A stretch of DNA of 35,452 bases from Rhizobium sp. Q54 (GCA_945861265.1 CAMAUC010000031.1:1-35452), one strand, 5' to 3'. Shown: positions 15,307 through 23,971, counted from the stretch's first letter. A program made the numbers and translations. The notes: generated by a model not told the origin, from the sequence alone.

Positions 15307-16440
15307 ATGCGAATTGCCGTAGCGCGTGAAACCGAAGCGCAGGAGCCGCGCGTCGCGGCCACGCCGGAAACCGTCAAGAAATTCAAGGCGCTCGGCGCCG
15401 ATGTCGCGGTCGCCCGCGGCGCCGGCATCGCCTCCGGCATTCCGGACGCCGACTATGAAGCTGCCGGCGCGACCATCGGCGAAGACGTCGTCAAGGACGC
15501 CGACCTCGTGCTCAAGGTCCGCCGCCCGGCGGCCAACGAACTCTCTTCTTACAAGAAGGGCGCGCTGGTTCTGGCCATCATGGACCCTTACGGCAACGAA
15601 GCCGCCCTCAAGCAGATGGCGGTCGCCGGGCTGATTGCCTTTGCCATGGAATTGATGCCGCGCATTACCCGCGCCCAGTCGATGGACGTTCTCTCCAGTC
15701 AGGCCAATCTCGCCGGCTACCGCGCCGTCATCGACGCCGCCGAGCAATATGGCCGCGCGCTACCGATGATGATGACAGCGGCCGGCACCGTCCCGGCGGC
15801 CAAGGTTTTTGTCATGGGCGTCGGCGTTGCCGGCCTTCAGGCGATCGCGACCGCGCGCCGCCTCGGCGCGGTCGTCACCGCGACCGACGTGCGCCCCGCC
15901 ACCAAGGAGCAGGTCGAAAGTCTCGGCGCCAAGTTCCTGGCGGTCGAGGACGAGGAATTCAAGAACGCGCAGACGGCCGGCGGCTACGCCAAGCCGATGT
16001 CGGCTGAATATCAGGCCAAGCAGGCCGTGCTCACCGCCGAGCACATCAAGAAGCAGGACATCGTCATCACCACCGCGCTGATCCCGGGCCGACCGGCGCC
16101 GCGCCTTATCACCTCGGAAATGGTGCACTCGATGCGTCCGGGTTCGGTGATCATCGATCTCGCGGTCGAGCGTGGCGGCAATGTCGAGGGCGCCAAGCCC
16201 GGGGAGATCGCGGTCGTCGGCCCGGCCAAGATCGTCGGCTATCTCAATGTGCCGGGCCGCCTCGCGGCGTCCGCGTCCGCGCTCTACGCCAAGAATCTCT
16301 ACACCTTCGTCGAGACCATGATCGACAAGAAGGAAAAGAAACTGGCGATCAACTGGGACGACGAGATCATCAAGGGCACCGCGCTGACCCGCGACGGCGC
16401 CATCATCCATCCGAATTTCATGCCGAAGACGGCAGCCTAA
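15307..16440 (+). CDS. pntAA: NAD(P)+ transhydrogenase alpha subunit, NAD-binding domain I
   Basis: A 377-residue soluble domain I of the proton-translocating transhydrogenase, which moves hydride from NADH to NADP+ using the proton gradient. The N-terminus MRIAVARETEAQEPRVAATPETV is typical of the alanine dehydrogenase/PntA fold. The NAD-binding Rossmann motif GVGVAGLQAIATARRLGAVVTATDVR lies at about residues 175-200. ARITRAQSMDVLSSQANLAGYRAV precedes it. In this group the alpha subunit is split into two genes, so this protein ends before the membrane domain. AGGGG precedes the ATG. pntAB follows after 12 bp. Confidence 0.96.
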   Translation: MRIAVARETEAQEPRVAATPETVKKFKALGADVAVARGAGIASGIPDADYEAAGATIGEDVVKDADLVLKVRRPAANELSSYKKGALVLAIMDPYGNEAALKQMAVAGLIAFAMELMPRITRAQSMDVLSSQANLAGYRAVIDAAEQYGRALPMMMTAAGTVPAAKVFVMGVGVAGLQAIATARRLGAVVTATDVRPATKEQVESLGAKFLAVEDEEFKNAQTAGGYAKPMSAEYQAKQAVLTAEHIKKQDIVITTALIPGRPAPRLITSEMVHSMRPGSVIIDLAVERGGNVEGAKPGEIAVVGPAKIVGYLNVPGRLAASASALYAKNLYTFVETMIDKKEKKLAINWDDEIIKGTALTRDGAIIHPNFMPKTAA

Positions 16441-16452
16441 GGGGCGTCACCA

Positions 16453-16776
16453 ATGCATGACCTCGCAACCGCGGTCGATCCCTTTACCTTCCGGCTTTCG
16501 ATCTTCGTCCTCGCCGTCTTCGTCGGCTATTACGTCGTCTGGTCGGTGACGCCGGCGCTGCATACGCCTTTGATGTCGGTGACCAACGCGATCTCCTCCG
16601 TCATCGTCGTCGGCGCGCTGCTCGCCGTCGGCGTGCCGCTCGCCGTCAACGACAACGGCCCGCTCTGGGCACGGATGTTCGGCTTCGTCGCGCTGATTTT
16701 CGCCTCGATCAATATCTTCGGCGGCTTCCTGGTCACCTCGCGCATGCTGGCGATGTATCAAAAGAAGAAGAAATAG
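16453..16776 (+). CDS. pntAB: NAD(P)+ transhydrogenase alpha-2 membrane subunit
   Basis: A 107-residue membrane subunit that supplies part of transhydrogenase domain II. Three to four hydrophobic segments are visible: SIFVLAVFVGYYVVWSV, LMSVTNAISSVIVVGALLAVGV and FGFVALIFASINIFGGFLV. The TPLMSVTNAIS motif with conserved Asn is the hallmark of PntA membrane halves. It ends in a basic KKKK tail. The gaps are 12 bp to pntAA and 5 bp to pntB, so all three share a transcript and probably assemble together. Confidence 0.95.
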   Translation: MHDLATAVDPFTFRLSIFVLAVFVGYYVVWSVTPALHTPLMSVTNAISSVIVVGALLAVGVPLAVNDNGPLWARMFGFVALIFASINIFGGFLVTSRMLAMYQKKKK

Positions 16777-16781
16777 CAGCC

Positions 16782-18176
16782 ATGAACGCCAACATCGCAG
16801 CGCTGCTTTATCTCGTCGCCGGCGTCCTGTTCATTCAGGCGCTGCGCGGACTGTCGAGCCCGGCTTCGAGCCGCATGGGCAATCTGCTCGGCATGATCGG
16901 CATGACCATCGCGGTGGTCACCACGCTCGCCGCGCATCCGCCGACCGACACGATCGGCTGGGTGCTGGTCGTCGGCGGCATTGTCATTGGCGGCGGCATC
17001 GGCGCGGTTATCGCGCGCAAAGTGCCGATGACCTCGATGCCGGAACTGGTAGCTGCCTTCCATTCGCTGGTCGGCATGGCGGCGGTGCTGGTGGCGGCGG
17101 GCGCCTTCTACGCGCCGGCGGCCTTCGACATCGGCACGCACGGCCACATCCATCAGGCCAGCCTGATCGAAATGGCGCTCGGTGTCGCCATCGGCGCCTT
17201 GACGTTTACCGGCTCGGTGATCGCCTTCCTGAAATTGTCCGCGCGCATGAGCGGCGCGCCGATCATGCTGCCGTTCCGCCACGTCATCAACATCGCCATT
17301 GCGCTCGCTTTGGTGTTCTTCATCTATGGCTTCTACGTCTCGCAGTCGGCGCTCGACTTCTGGCTGATCACCATCCTGGCGCTGGCGCTCGGCGTGTTGA
17401 TGATCATCCCGATCGGCGGCGCCGACATGCCGGTCGTCATCTCGATGCTGAATTCCTATTCCGGCTGGGCCGCCGCCGGCATCGGCTTCACGCTTGGCAA
17501 TTCGGCGCTGATCATTACCGGCGCGCTGGTCGGTTCATCGGGCGCGATCCTGTCCTACATCATGTGCCACGCGATGAACCGCTCGTTCGTCTCGGTCATC
17601 CTCGGCGGTTTCGGCGGCGAGACCGCCGCCGCCGGCGGCGCGGTCGAGGCGCGCCCGGTCAAGCTGGGGTCGGCGGAGGACGCCGCCTACATTATGAAGA
17701 ACGCGCAGAAGGTCATCATCGTGCCGGGCTACGGCATGGCGGTGGCGCAGGCGCAGCACGCGCTGCGCGAAATGGCCGACCGTCTCAAGAAAGAAGGCGT
17801 CGAGGTCAAATACGCCATTCACCCGGTCGCCGGCCGCATGCCCGGCCACATGAACGTTCTGCTCGCCGAAGCCAACGTGCCTTACGACGAGGTGTTCGAG
17901 CTTGAGGATATCAATTCCGAATTCGCCCAGGCCGACATCGCCTTCGTCATCGGCGCCAATGACGTGACCAATCCGGCGGCTGAGGAAGACAAGACCTCGC
18001 CGATCTACGGCATGCCGGTCTTGCAGGTGTGGAAGGCCGGCACGGTGATGTTCATCAAGCGGTCGCTGGCGTCAGGCTACGCCGGCATCGACAACCCGCT
18101 GTTCTACCGCGACAATACGATGATGCTTCTCGGCGACGCCAAGAAGATGACCGAGAGCATCGTCAAGTCGCTGTAG
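16782..18176 (+). CDS. pntB: NAD(P)+ transhydrogenase beta subunit
   Basis: A 464-residue subunit with a membrane part (about residues 1-260, roughly nine hydrophobic segments) forming the proton channel. The C-terminal domain III binds NADP(H): KVIIVPGYGMAVAQAQHAL, then HPVAGRMPGHMNVLLAEANVPYDEV and FVIGANDVTNPAAEEDKTSPIYGMPVL. Length is normal. Conserved membrane elements include HSLVGMAAVLVA and SGWAAAGIGFTLGN. It completes the pnt operon and is followed by a strong hairpin with T-run. Confidence 0.97.
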   Translation: MNANIAALLYLVAGVLFIQALRGLSSPASSRMGNLLGMIGMTIAVVTTLAAHPPTDTIGWVLVVGGIVIGGGIGAVIARKVPMTSMPELVAAFHSLVGMAAVLVAAGAFYAPAAFDIGTHGHIHQASLIEMALGVAIGALTFTGSVIAFLKLSARMSGAPIMLPFRHVINIAIALALVFFIYGFYVSQSALDFWLITILALALGVLMIIPIGGADMPVVISMLNSYSGWAAAGIGFTLGNSALIITGALVGSSGAILSYIMCHAMNRSFVSVILGGFGGETAAAGGAVEARPVKLGSAEDAAYIMKNAQKVIIVPGYGMAVAQAQHALREMADRLKKEGVEVKYAIHPVAGRMPGHMNVLLAEANVPYDEVFELEDINSEFAQADIAFVIGANDVTNPAAEEDKTSPIYGMPVLQVWKAGTVMFIKRSLASGYAGIDNPLFYRDNTMMLLGDAKKMTESIVKSL

Positions 18177-18180
18177 CCCT

Positions 18181-18230
18181 AGAGCCTTTCCGGCTTTGAT
18201 GGAATCAAAGCCGGGGCTCTAATCTTTTGT
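18181..18230 (+). terminator. Rho-independent terminator of the pnt operon
   Basis: AGAGCC (18181-18186) pairs with GGCTCT (18215-18220) and CCGGCTTTGAT (18190-18200) with ATCAAAGCCGG (18204-18214). A TTT bulge sits on the 5' side and the loop is GGA. The stem is followed by AATCTTTTGTTTT, and it starts 5 bp after the pntB stop. It overlaps the edge of a dispersed repeat. Confidence 0.85.
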
Positions 18231-18280
18231 TTTGTCGCGTTTTCTTCACGCGAACCGGTGCCCACTTCGCTCGAAAACGC
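18225..18280 (-). repeat. Dispersed palindromic repeat, copy A
   Basis: Read on the minus strand this 56-bp segment matches 28785-28840 on the plus strand at 53 of 56 positions. Outer arms GCGTTTTC / GAAAACGC (18237-18244, 18273-18280) can pair, with an inner AACCGGTGCCCACTT core. It lies between the pnt terminator and the formyltransferase gene. Confidence 0.88.
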
Positions 18281-18281
18281 T

Positions 18282-19022
18282 TTAAGCCGTCCTGGCAAAC
18301 CGTTCGATGGCCAGCATTTCGGCGGTCTCGATCTGCGGATCGGCCGGCGGCGGCACGTAGCGGAATGTGTGGCCGTGCAATGTCACGGTCAGGCCGTCTT
18401 CCTTGTCGCCGTGGCCGAAGACCGCGACGCGGCGGTCGAGATCGTCCTTGGCCACCGTCGTCGGCACCGTGCGCAATTCCTCATATATTCGCCGCGTGGT
18501 CTTGCGGCCGCGCCAGGTCACCGGCAGCGTCGCCAGCGCTTCAGCGCGGGTCAGGGCCTGCGCCAGATTCCAGAATATCCGCGCCAGCGCGACGAAGGCC
18601 ATCTGCTCGAGGCGCTTCGCCGTCGCGTTGGGCGGAACGCAGAACAATTCGACGCCAACGATCGGTCCGGCATCGACCCGCTCCAGCATGACATGGGCGG
18701 TGACGCCGAAGGTTGCGACCTGGTCGTAGACCGCGAAGTGTGCCGGGCCCCAGCCGGGATAAGTCGGCGGGCCCGGGTGAAAATTGTAAGCGCCATAGCC
18801 GAGCGCATCGAGAATGCGCGGCGGCACGATGACATCGGTCGAGAAGGCGATCAGCCGCGCCCGCGCCAACTCGTCGGGCGCGAGGGCGTCAAGCTCTTCC
18901 AGCGCATCGACGTGGCGCACGTCGATGCGCGGATCGCGAATGCCGAGCACGCCGGCCAGCGCCGCGGCCTCGATCGGGCCGGTCAGCAGAAAGATGGTGT
19001 CGAATTCCGGAAGGTCGCTCAT
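18282..19022 (-). CDS. Formyltransferase-fold protein (Met-tRNA formyltransferase-like)
   Basis: A 246-residue protein with the formyltransferase core. The signature NFHPGPPTYPGWGPAHFAVYD lies in the middle (HPG motif with catalytic Asn and His), followed by GVTAHVMLERVDAGPIV, which carries the catalytic Asp. Folate-dependent enzymes of this type formylate amines or tRNA. The protein lacks the long C-terminal tRNA-binding domain of true Fmt and is shorter, so another substrate is likely. ATG at 19022 starts a sensible N-terminus (MSDLPEFDTIFLLTG); an in-frame GTG at 19079 is the alternative. Standing alone, its pathway cannot be inferred. Confidence 0.82.
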   Translation of the reverse strand: MSDLPEFDTIFLLTGPIEAAALAGVLGIRDPRIDVRHVDALEELDALAPDELARARLIAFSTDVIVPPRILDALGYGAYNFHPGPPTYPGWGPAHFAVYDQVATFGVTAHVMLERVDAGPIVGVELFCVPPNATAKRLEQMAFVALARIFWNLAQALTRAEALATLPVTWRGRKTTRRIYEELRTVPTTVAKDDLDRRVAVFGHGDKEDGLTVTLHGHTFRYVPPPADPQIETAEMLAIERFARTA

Positions 19023-19240
19023 GCGGCGCCCCGCGAAATCGCATCGCAGAGTGGGCCGGTAGCGGCATGATTCAGACACGCCAATATTACGCTGCGCCTC
19101 AACATCACAAGTCCCCGCCGGGATACGTCCCGCGAACAGATGGCTTCGCCGCCGGCACGCCGAGAATTAGCGCAACGTGGTGAGGATTTGGTTAAATTAT
19201 CGGTCCGTTTACTTTAACGGGCGTGCTATCGGGCTTCTTC

Positions 19241-19260
19241 GCGCAGCGCCGGCGCTGCGC
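19241..19260. other. Perfect 20-bp GC palindrome at the 3' end of the histidine kinase gene
   Basis: GCGCAGCGCCGGCGCTGCGC at 19241-19260 is perfectly self-complementary and directly abuts the kinase stop codon (19261-19263). No T-run follows on the minus strand. It may act as an mRNA 3' stabiliser or a weak terminator. Confidence 0.6.
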
Positions 19261-20364
19261 TCAATCCGCGGCTTTCGCCGGCAGTGGCACCGTGCCATGC
19301 ACGCGAATGCCTTCCGGCCGATAATCGATGCTGACCTTGGCCTGGATCTGCCCCGGCAGCACGAACTGCAAAAGCCGCGAGCCGAAGCCCTGCCGCGTCG
19401 GCAACGTCACTGTCGGTCCGCCGCTCTCCACCCAGTCGAAGTTCAATTGGCGACTAGAGGCCGTAATGGTTTCGCTCCAGGTCACATCGACCTTGCCGCC
19501 ATAAACCGACAACGCGCCATATTTGGCGGCGTTGGTGGTGAGTTCGTGCATGGCGAGGCCGAGCGGCACCGCCGCCTGCGCGGCGATCTCGACCGGCGGC
19601 CCGGTCAGGCTGACACGGCCGTCGCTGCCGTCGTCGAAGGCGTCGAGCTCGCTGTGCAGGATGTCGCCAAACGACACCGGGCGGCTGTCGTCGCTGAGCA
19701 GCACATGGGTCTTGGCCAGAACGCCGATGCGCCCGATCAGCGCGGTCTGGAAATCCTCGATGCTGGTGGCCGTGCGCGCGGTCGAACCCATGATCGCCTG
19801 CACAGTGGCCAGCGTATTCTTCACGCGGTGGTGCAGTTCGCGCACCATCAGGTGCTGCCGTTCCTCGGCGCGTTTGCGCTCGGTGATATCGATCAGCATG
19901 TTGACGGCGCCGACCAGCCGGCCGGCCTCGTCATGCAGCGGCGTCGGATAGGGGATGAAGGGCACCCGCGTGCCGTCCGGCCGCTCGCAGATCGCCTCCA
20001 TGCCGCGCACCGGCCGGTCCTCGCGCAAAGCCAAGGCCATCGGGCAGTCGCCATGCGGCAACGGCGTGCCATCCGGCCAATAAAGCTTCCACGAGCCGCA
20101 CCATTCGGTAGAGCCGGGCGTCGGTCGGTGGCCCCATAGTTCGGCGGCGGCTTCGTTGTAATAGGTCAGGCGGCCGGCGGCGTCGGTGGTGTAGACAGCG
20201 GCGGGCAGGGCGTTGAGAAGCTCGCGGAAGCGCCGCTCGCGCTCGCGCAGCGTTTCCAGCGTGCGCAACGCGCCGGCCAGTGGCACCACGGTGTCGTCGG
20301 CTGTCGCATGCGCGCTCACGGCGCGCTCGAACTCGCTTTCCAGAAACCCGGCCTGCTTATCCAT
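19261..20364 (-). CDS. PAS-domain HWE-family sensor histidine kinase
   Basis: A 367-residue cytosolic sensor. A short N-terminal helix leads to a PAS domain at about residues 45-165 (LLNALPAAVYTTDAAGRLTYYNEAAAELWG). The HWE-type kinase core has phospho-acceptor His179 in ELHHRVKNTLATVQAI, the N-box HELTTNAAKYGAL with Asn278, and the WVE motif at 311-313 that names the family. HWE kinases are mostly alphaproteobacterial and often serve light, redox or general-stress signalling. There is no membrane segment and no response regulator next to it. The signal is unknown. Confidence 0.93.
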   Translation of the reverse strand: MDKQAGFLESEFERAVSAHATADDTVVPLAGALRTLETLRERERRFRELLNALPAAVYTTDAAGRLTYYNEAAAELWGHRPTPGSTEWCGSWKLYWPDGTPLPHGDCPMALALREDRPVRGMEAICERPDGTRVPFIPYPTPLHDEAGRLVGAVNMLIDITERKRAEERQHLMVRELHHRVKNTLATVQAIMGSTARTATSIEDFQTALIGRIGVLAKTHVLLSDDSRPVSFGDILHSELDAFDDGSDGRVSLTGPPVEIAAQAAVPLGLAMHELTTNAAKYGALSVYGGKVDVTWSETITASSRQLNFDWVESGGPTVTLPTRQGFGSRLLQFVLPGQIQAKVSIDYRPEGIRVHGTVPLPAKAAD

Positions 20365-20536
20365 TCCCCAAGGTATCCAGTCTCTTGCGCGGTCCGGCGT
20401 TAAGGGAGTTGCCGGGACCTGACAGCCCCAATGTCTTTAAAGCCGGCAAAACACATATGGTTCCGTGAAATTGTCGATATCGCCCTCATCGGCGCGAAAA
20501 GGGTTAAGGGATCCCCAGCCCCGGGGAGGCAAACGC

Positions 20537-20564
20537 AAAAAACGCGGGACCTTGCGGACCCGCG
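20537..20564 (-). terminator. Rho-independent terminator of rpsU
   Basis: On the minus strand a 9-pair stem (one T-T mismatch) with a GCAA tetraloop spans 20543-20564 and is followed by six T residues (20537-20542). It lies 27 bp beyond the rpsU stop. Confidence 0.92.
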
Positions 20565-20590
20565 CTTTGCAACGGAATCTGAAATTTCGA

Positions 20591-20911
20591 CTAGAAGCGC
20601 GAGCCGCCGCCGCCGGCGCCACCGCGGCCGCCACGGCCACCGGCACCACCAGGACCACCCGCGCCGCCGGGACCGGCTGCGCCCGGAACGATCCGCGGCT
20701 TCATCGGCAGCAGGCCTTCGCGCTGCATCTTCTTGCGCGCCAGCTTGCGGGCGCGGCGGACGGCTTCCGCCTTTTCGCGCGCCTTCTTTTCCGACGGCTT
20801 TTCGTAATGGCCGCGAAGCTTCATTTCGCGGAAAATGCCCTCACGCTGCATCTTCTTCTTGAGCGCCTTGAGGGCTTGGTCGACGTTGTTGTCGCGAACG
20901 AGAACTTGCAC
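20591..20911 (-). CDS. rpsU: 30S ribosomal protein S21 with Gly-rich C-terminal extension
   Basis: A 106-residue ribosomal protein that acts in translation initiation near the anti-Shine-Dalgarno end of 16S rRNA. The S21 core is clear: [31 protein letters not shown], then [24 protein letters not shown]. The start is the GTG at 20911, behind GAAGGAG; the frame extends upstream but S21 starts here. Typical S21 is about 70 residues. This one adds a tail, about 77-106, made of Gly, Ala, Pro and Arg. A well-formed terminator follows. The gene stands alone, between purK and the kinase. Confidence 0.95.
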   Translation of the reverse strand: MQVLVRDNNVDQALKALKKKMQREGIFREMKLRGHYEKPSEKKAREKAEAVRRARKLARKKMQREGLLPMKPRIVPGAAGPGGAGGPGGAGGRGGRGGAGGGGSRF

Positions 20912-21119
20912 GCAGGCTCCTTCGTTGGTGTCGGAACGAATTTCGGTCAAAAGCCGCAATAAATGGGCTCTTTGAGTCGGGTGGCTTTAGCAGACCTTTT
21001 CCGGTGAGTCTATTGGAACGGCCAAAAAAGCGCGATTTCCGGGCTGTTCCGCGGGTTTCCGCCGGGAGGCAGCTTTCGCGGCGGCGGCCGGGGGTGCCGT
21101 AAGGGGCCGGAAATCGGGC

Positions 21120-22196
21120 CTATTTGGTGTAAACCCGCGTCACATGGCCCATTTTGCGGCCCGGCCGGGCGTCGGTCTTGCCGTAGAGATGCACCGAGGC
21201 GCCGGGTACCGTCAGCCAGGCTTGCGTCTCGTTCACTTCCGATCCGATCAGATTGGTCATCTCGACCTTGCGGCCGAGCCGGATCGGCTTGGCCAAAGGC
21301 CAGCCGGCGACGGCGCGGATATGCTGCTCGAACTGCGACACCGTGGCGCCGTCGATGGTCCAGTGGCCAGAATTATGAACGCGCGGCGCGATCTCGTTGA
21401 CCAGCACCGTCTGCTTCTTTCCCTCTTTGACCATGAACATCTCAACCGCCAGCACGCCGACATAGTCGAGCGCCTTGGCGATGCGGGTGGCGATGCGCTT
21501 CGCCTCGGCGGCCAGCGCCGGCGATACCTTGGCCGGCACCGTCGAGATTTTCAGAATATGGTCGCGGTGCTCGTTCTCGGTCACTTCGAAACACTCGACA
21601 TGGCCGTCGGCGGAGCGCGCGGCAATCACCGACACCTCGCGCTCGAATTTGACGAAGCCTTCGAGAATGCACGGCGCGTTCTTCAATTTGCGCCAGGCCG
21701 TATTGGCGTCGTCGCCGGGCATGATCTTGACCTGGCCCTTGCCGTCGTAGCCCATCGTCGTCGTCTTCAGCACCGCCGGCCGGCCGACTTTGTCGAGTCC
21801 GGCGGCGAGCTGCGAGGCCGAATGCACGGCGGCGTAGGGCGCAACCGCGATCTTCAGCCCGTCGATGAAATTCTTTTCGATCAGCCGGTCCTGCGTCAGT
21901 TCCAGCACATGCGGATCGGGGAACACCGGCTTGCGCTTGGCGAGGAAGGCCGCCGTCTTGGCCGGCACATTCTCGAACTCGTAGGTAATGATATCGACGC
22001 TAGATGCGAATTTCGCCAGCGCCGCCTCGTCCTCATACGCGGCGCAGGTCGAGGCCCGCACGACTTCGAACGCGCCGGAATCTTTCTCGGGCGAATAGAT
22101 ATGGCAATGCAGCCCGAGCCGCGCGGCTGCGAGCGCCAGCATGCGGCCGAGCTGGCCGCCGCCGAGAATGCCGATCGTCGATCCGGGTTTCAGCAA
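21120..22196 (-). CDS. purK: N5-carboxyaminoimidazole ribonucleotide synthetase
   Basis: A 358-residue ATP-grasp enzyme of purine biosynthesis that carboxylates AIR with bicarbonate and ATP to N5-CAIR, the substrate of PurE. The N-terminal dinucleotide-like motif is TIGILGGGQLGRMLALAAARLG. The ATP-grasp region contains TTTMGYDGKGQVKI near residue 150, ILEGFVKFEREVSVIAARS near 180-200, and NEIAPRVHNSGHWTIDG near 270, which are PurK hallmarks. Length is normal. It lies downstream of purE on the same strand, separated by 66 bp that hold a palindromic repeat. Confidence 0.97.
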   Translation of the reverse strand: MLKPGSTIGILGGGQLGRMLALAAARLGLHCHIYSPEKDSGAFEVVRASTCAAYEDEAALAKFASSVDIITYEFENVPAKTAAFLAKRKPVFPDPHVLELTQDRLIEKNFIDGLKIAVAPYAAVHSASQLAAGLDKVGRPAVLKTTTMGYDGKGQVKIMPGDDANTAWRKLKNAPCILEGFVKFEREVSVIAARSADGHVECFEVTENEHRDHILKISTVPAKVSPALAAEAKRIATRIAKALDYVGVLAVEMFMVKEGKKQTVLVNEIAPRVHNSGHWTIDGATVSQFEQHIRAVAGWPLAKPIRLGRKVEMTNLIGSEVNETQAWLTVPGASVHLYGKTDARPGRKMGHVTRVYTK

Positions 22197-22213
22197 CTTG
22201 AAAATTCTCTTTT

Positions 22214-22262
22214 GCGCATGATCTTATCCAAAAACCGGTTCCCACTTTTCGGGATCATGCGC
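22214..22262. repeat. Palindromic repeat between purE and purK
   Basis: GCGCATGATC (22214-22223) and GATCATGCGC (22253-22262) are perfect 10-bp arms around a 29-nt centre that holds AACCGGTTCCCACTT. The last base overlaps the purE stop codon. The core is similar to the AACCGGTNCCCACTT core of the dispersed repeats at 18225 and 28785. Confidence 0.8.
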
Positions 22263-22747
22263 TAATCCTTCGGCTTCTTCGCCACAGACTTGGTCTGCTT
22301 GGCGCGCCAGGTATCGAGCCGTTTGGCGAGCGCCTTGTCGGACAGTGCCAGGATCGCGGCGGCGAGCAGCGCGGCATTGATCGCGCCGGCCTTGCCGATC
22401 GCCAAAGTGCCGACTGGAATGCCGCCCGGCATCTGCAAAATCGACAAAAGCGAATCCTTGCCTTCCAGCGCATGCGTGTTGATCGGCACGCCGAGCACCG
22501 GCAAAGGCGTCATCGACGCGGCCATGCCGGGCAGGTGGGCGGCGCCGCCGGCGCCGGCGATCACCAGCTTGAAGCCCTTGTCGCGGGCGCCCTGGGCGAA
22601 ATCGAAGAGCCGCTTCGGCGTGCGATGCGCCGAGACGATCAGCGCCTCGTAGCCGATCTTGAGGGCGTCGAGCGTCTCTGAGGTGTGCTTCATCGTGGCC
22701 CAGTCGGATTGACTGCCCATGATGATCGCGACCGGTTTTGCAGCCAT
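22262..22747 (-). CDS. purE: N5-carboxyaminoimidazole ribonucleotide mutase
   Basis: A 161-residue enzyme that converts N5-CAIR to CAIR in purine synthesis. The family signature [15 protein letters not shown] is at the N-terminus, followed by [14 protein letters not shown] (near residue 40), [16 protein letters not shown] (near 65) and [33 protein letters not shown]. The start at 22747 is supported by GGGGGCAAA just upstream and by the canonical N-terminus; the frame stays open further but with unrelated residues. It is the first gene of purEK. A basic C-terminal tail (KKPKD) is unremarkable. Confidence 0.97.
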   Translation of the reverse strand: MAAKPVAIIMGSQSDWATMKHTSETLDALKIGYEALIVSAHRTPKRLFDFAQGARDKGFKLVIAGAGGAAHLPGMAASMTPLPVLGVPINTHALEGKDSLLSILQMPGGIPVGTLAIGKAGAINAALLAAAILALSDKALAKRLDTWRAKQTKSVAKKPKD

Positions 22748-22909
22748 TTTGCCCCCTGTCCCACGCCCAAAGCGGGCGGAAGGAAGCGGCGGATTATAGG
22801 TCTGGAACCTTCGCTGGCAAGGTGAAATGGACGCGCGGAACGCGCTATGCTGGTTGCGGGGCGGGAAAGATTCGCCATCCGCGGACCGCGTGCAAAAAAA
22901 GGTCGGATA

Positions 22910-23548
22910 GTGACGTCCAATAGCCAGGGGGCCGAAGCTGCGGAGCTGCCCGCCGACCGCGATCTGAGCGCGGCGCCGGCGGACCATCTGCTGGCCGAGA
23001 TCGAGCGGCTGCGCGCCGAACTGCGCGTGGCGGAGCGCAAGATCGCCGAGCTTGAAGCGCGCGCCGATGTCGATCCCTTGCTCGATATTCTCAACCGCCG
23101 TGGCTTCGAGCGCGAACTGGCCCGCTCGCTCGCTTACGTCCGCCGGTACGGCACTGATGCCACTTTGATGGTGATCGATCTCGACGGCTTTAAAGGCGTC
23201 AATGACCGGCACGGCCATGCCGCCGGCGACGCGCTGCTCAAGGCGGTGGCCGCCGCGCTGCGCGGCAAGGTGCGCGCCTCCGACGTGGTGGCGCGGCTCG
23301 GCGGCGACGAGTTCGGCGTGCTGTTGTGGAACGTCGATGCCGGCCGCGCGGCGGCCAAGGGCGTCGAGCTGGAAAATATCATCGCGCAGGCGCGCGCCGA
23401 TCATAATGGCGCAGCGCTGCAAGTCGGCGCCAGCGCCGGCGCGGTGGCGCTCGCGCCCGAGTCGAGCGCCGAGGCGATCATCGACGCCGCCGACAAGGCG
23501 ATGTACGCGCGCAAGCACGGGCGGCGGGGATACACCGCTAGGCAATAA
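22910..23548 (+). CDS. GGDEF-domain diguanylate cyclase
   Basis: A 212-residue cytosolic protein predicted to make cyclic di-GMP from two GTP. A helical coiled-coil (about 24-55, [25 protein letters not shown]) leads into a complete GGDEF domain with [13 protein letters not shown], the metal-binding [10 protein letters not shown], and the active-site GGDEF at 131-135. An RxxD inhibitory I-site (RASD, 122-125) sits five residues before it, so product inhibition is likely. No sensor domain is attached. The start GTG 22910 gives a family-like N-terminus; ATG 22847 is in frame. Its 3' end overlaps the converging YdcH gene by 11 bp. Confidence 0.9.
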   Translation: MTSNSQGAEAAELPADRDLSAAPADHLLAEIERLRAELRVAERKIAELEARADVDPLLDILNRRGFERELARSLAYVRRYGTDATLMVIDLDGFKGVNDRHGHAAGDALLKAVAAALRGKVRASDVVARLGGDEFGVLLWNVDAGRAAAKGVELENIIAQARADHNGAALQVGASAGAVALAPESSAEAIIDAADKAMYARKHGRRGYTARQ

Positions 23549-23744
23549 TATCCGGCGTCAGCTGGTCCTCGACCTGGCGGATCTTGTCGCGCAGCACGAG
23601 TTTGCGTTTTTTAAGCCGCTGCACCTGGATCAGGTCGGAACCGGGCGACGTCATCAGCGCCTCGATCGCGGCATCGAGGTCGCGATGCTCCTGTTGCAGG
23701 CGCGCCAGTTGCTCGCGCAACGCAACTTCTTCGTTGTCGTTCAT
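23538..23744 (-). CDS. YdcH family protein (DUF465)
   Basis: A 68-residue coiled-coil protein of the YdcH/DUF465 family, function unknown. The core [22 protein letters not shown] leads into a variable loop and the diagnostic [20 protein letters not shown]. The start is ATG 23744, with an in-frame GTG two codons earlier (23750). It converges on and overlaps the cyclase gene end by 11 bp. The first double-hairpin element lies 61 bp upstream, and a second YdcH gene sits on the other side of that element. Confidence 0.88.
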   Translation of the reverse strand: MNDNEEVALREQLARLQQEHRDLDAAIEALMTSPGSDLIQVQRLKKRKLVLRDKIRQVEDQLTPDIIA

Positions 23745-23804
23745 CGCCACCGCTTGTTTGCTTGACGTCCGGCCACAGGGAACCTTGAGAGGTATTATTG
23801 GACG

Positions 23805-23971
23805 CTAGTGGTCCGATTCTAACATTCGCACCCCATCTGCGGAGCCACTATTGCGAATGTTAGAATCAAAGGACCACTAGCAAGTTATTGCTGCTAGTGG
23901 AGCTTCGGATTTGACGTTCGCTTAGGATAATTGCGGCAATCCGGCGGCGAACGTCAAATCCGCTCCACTAG
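23805..23971. repeat. Paired CTAG-bounded hairpin element, locus 1 (167 bp)
   Basis: Two long hairpins separated by exactly 13 nt. H1 (23805-23880, 76 nt) has a 10-bp stem CTAGTGGTCC, then a 16-bp stem GATTCTAACATTCGCA, with an AAA bulge on its 3' side and a 21-nt loop. H2 (23894-23971, 78 nt) has CTAGTGGAGC, a TTC bulge on its 5' side, then 15 bp GGATTTGACGTTCGC, and a 25-nt loop with GGATAATTGCGGCA. All listed stem pairs are Watson-Crick. The element is intergenic between two ydcH-like genes. The rest of this gap (23972-24181) shows nothing I can name. Confidence 0.93.

Noticed and set aside
23805-23971. Twin hairpins as CRISPR or as ordinary bidirectional terminators
   Set aside because: There are no repeated direct units with varied spacers. 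The loops are 21-25 nt with no T-run, and the bulges and spacers are conserved between two distant loci, which terminators would not require.
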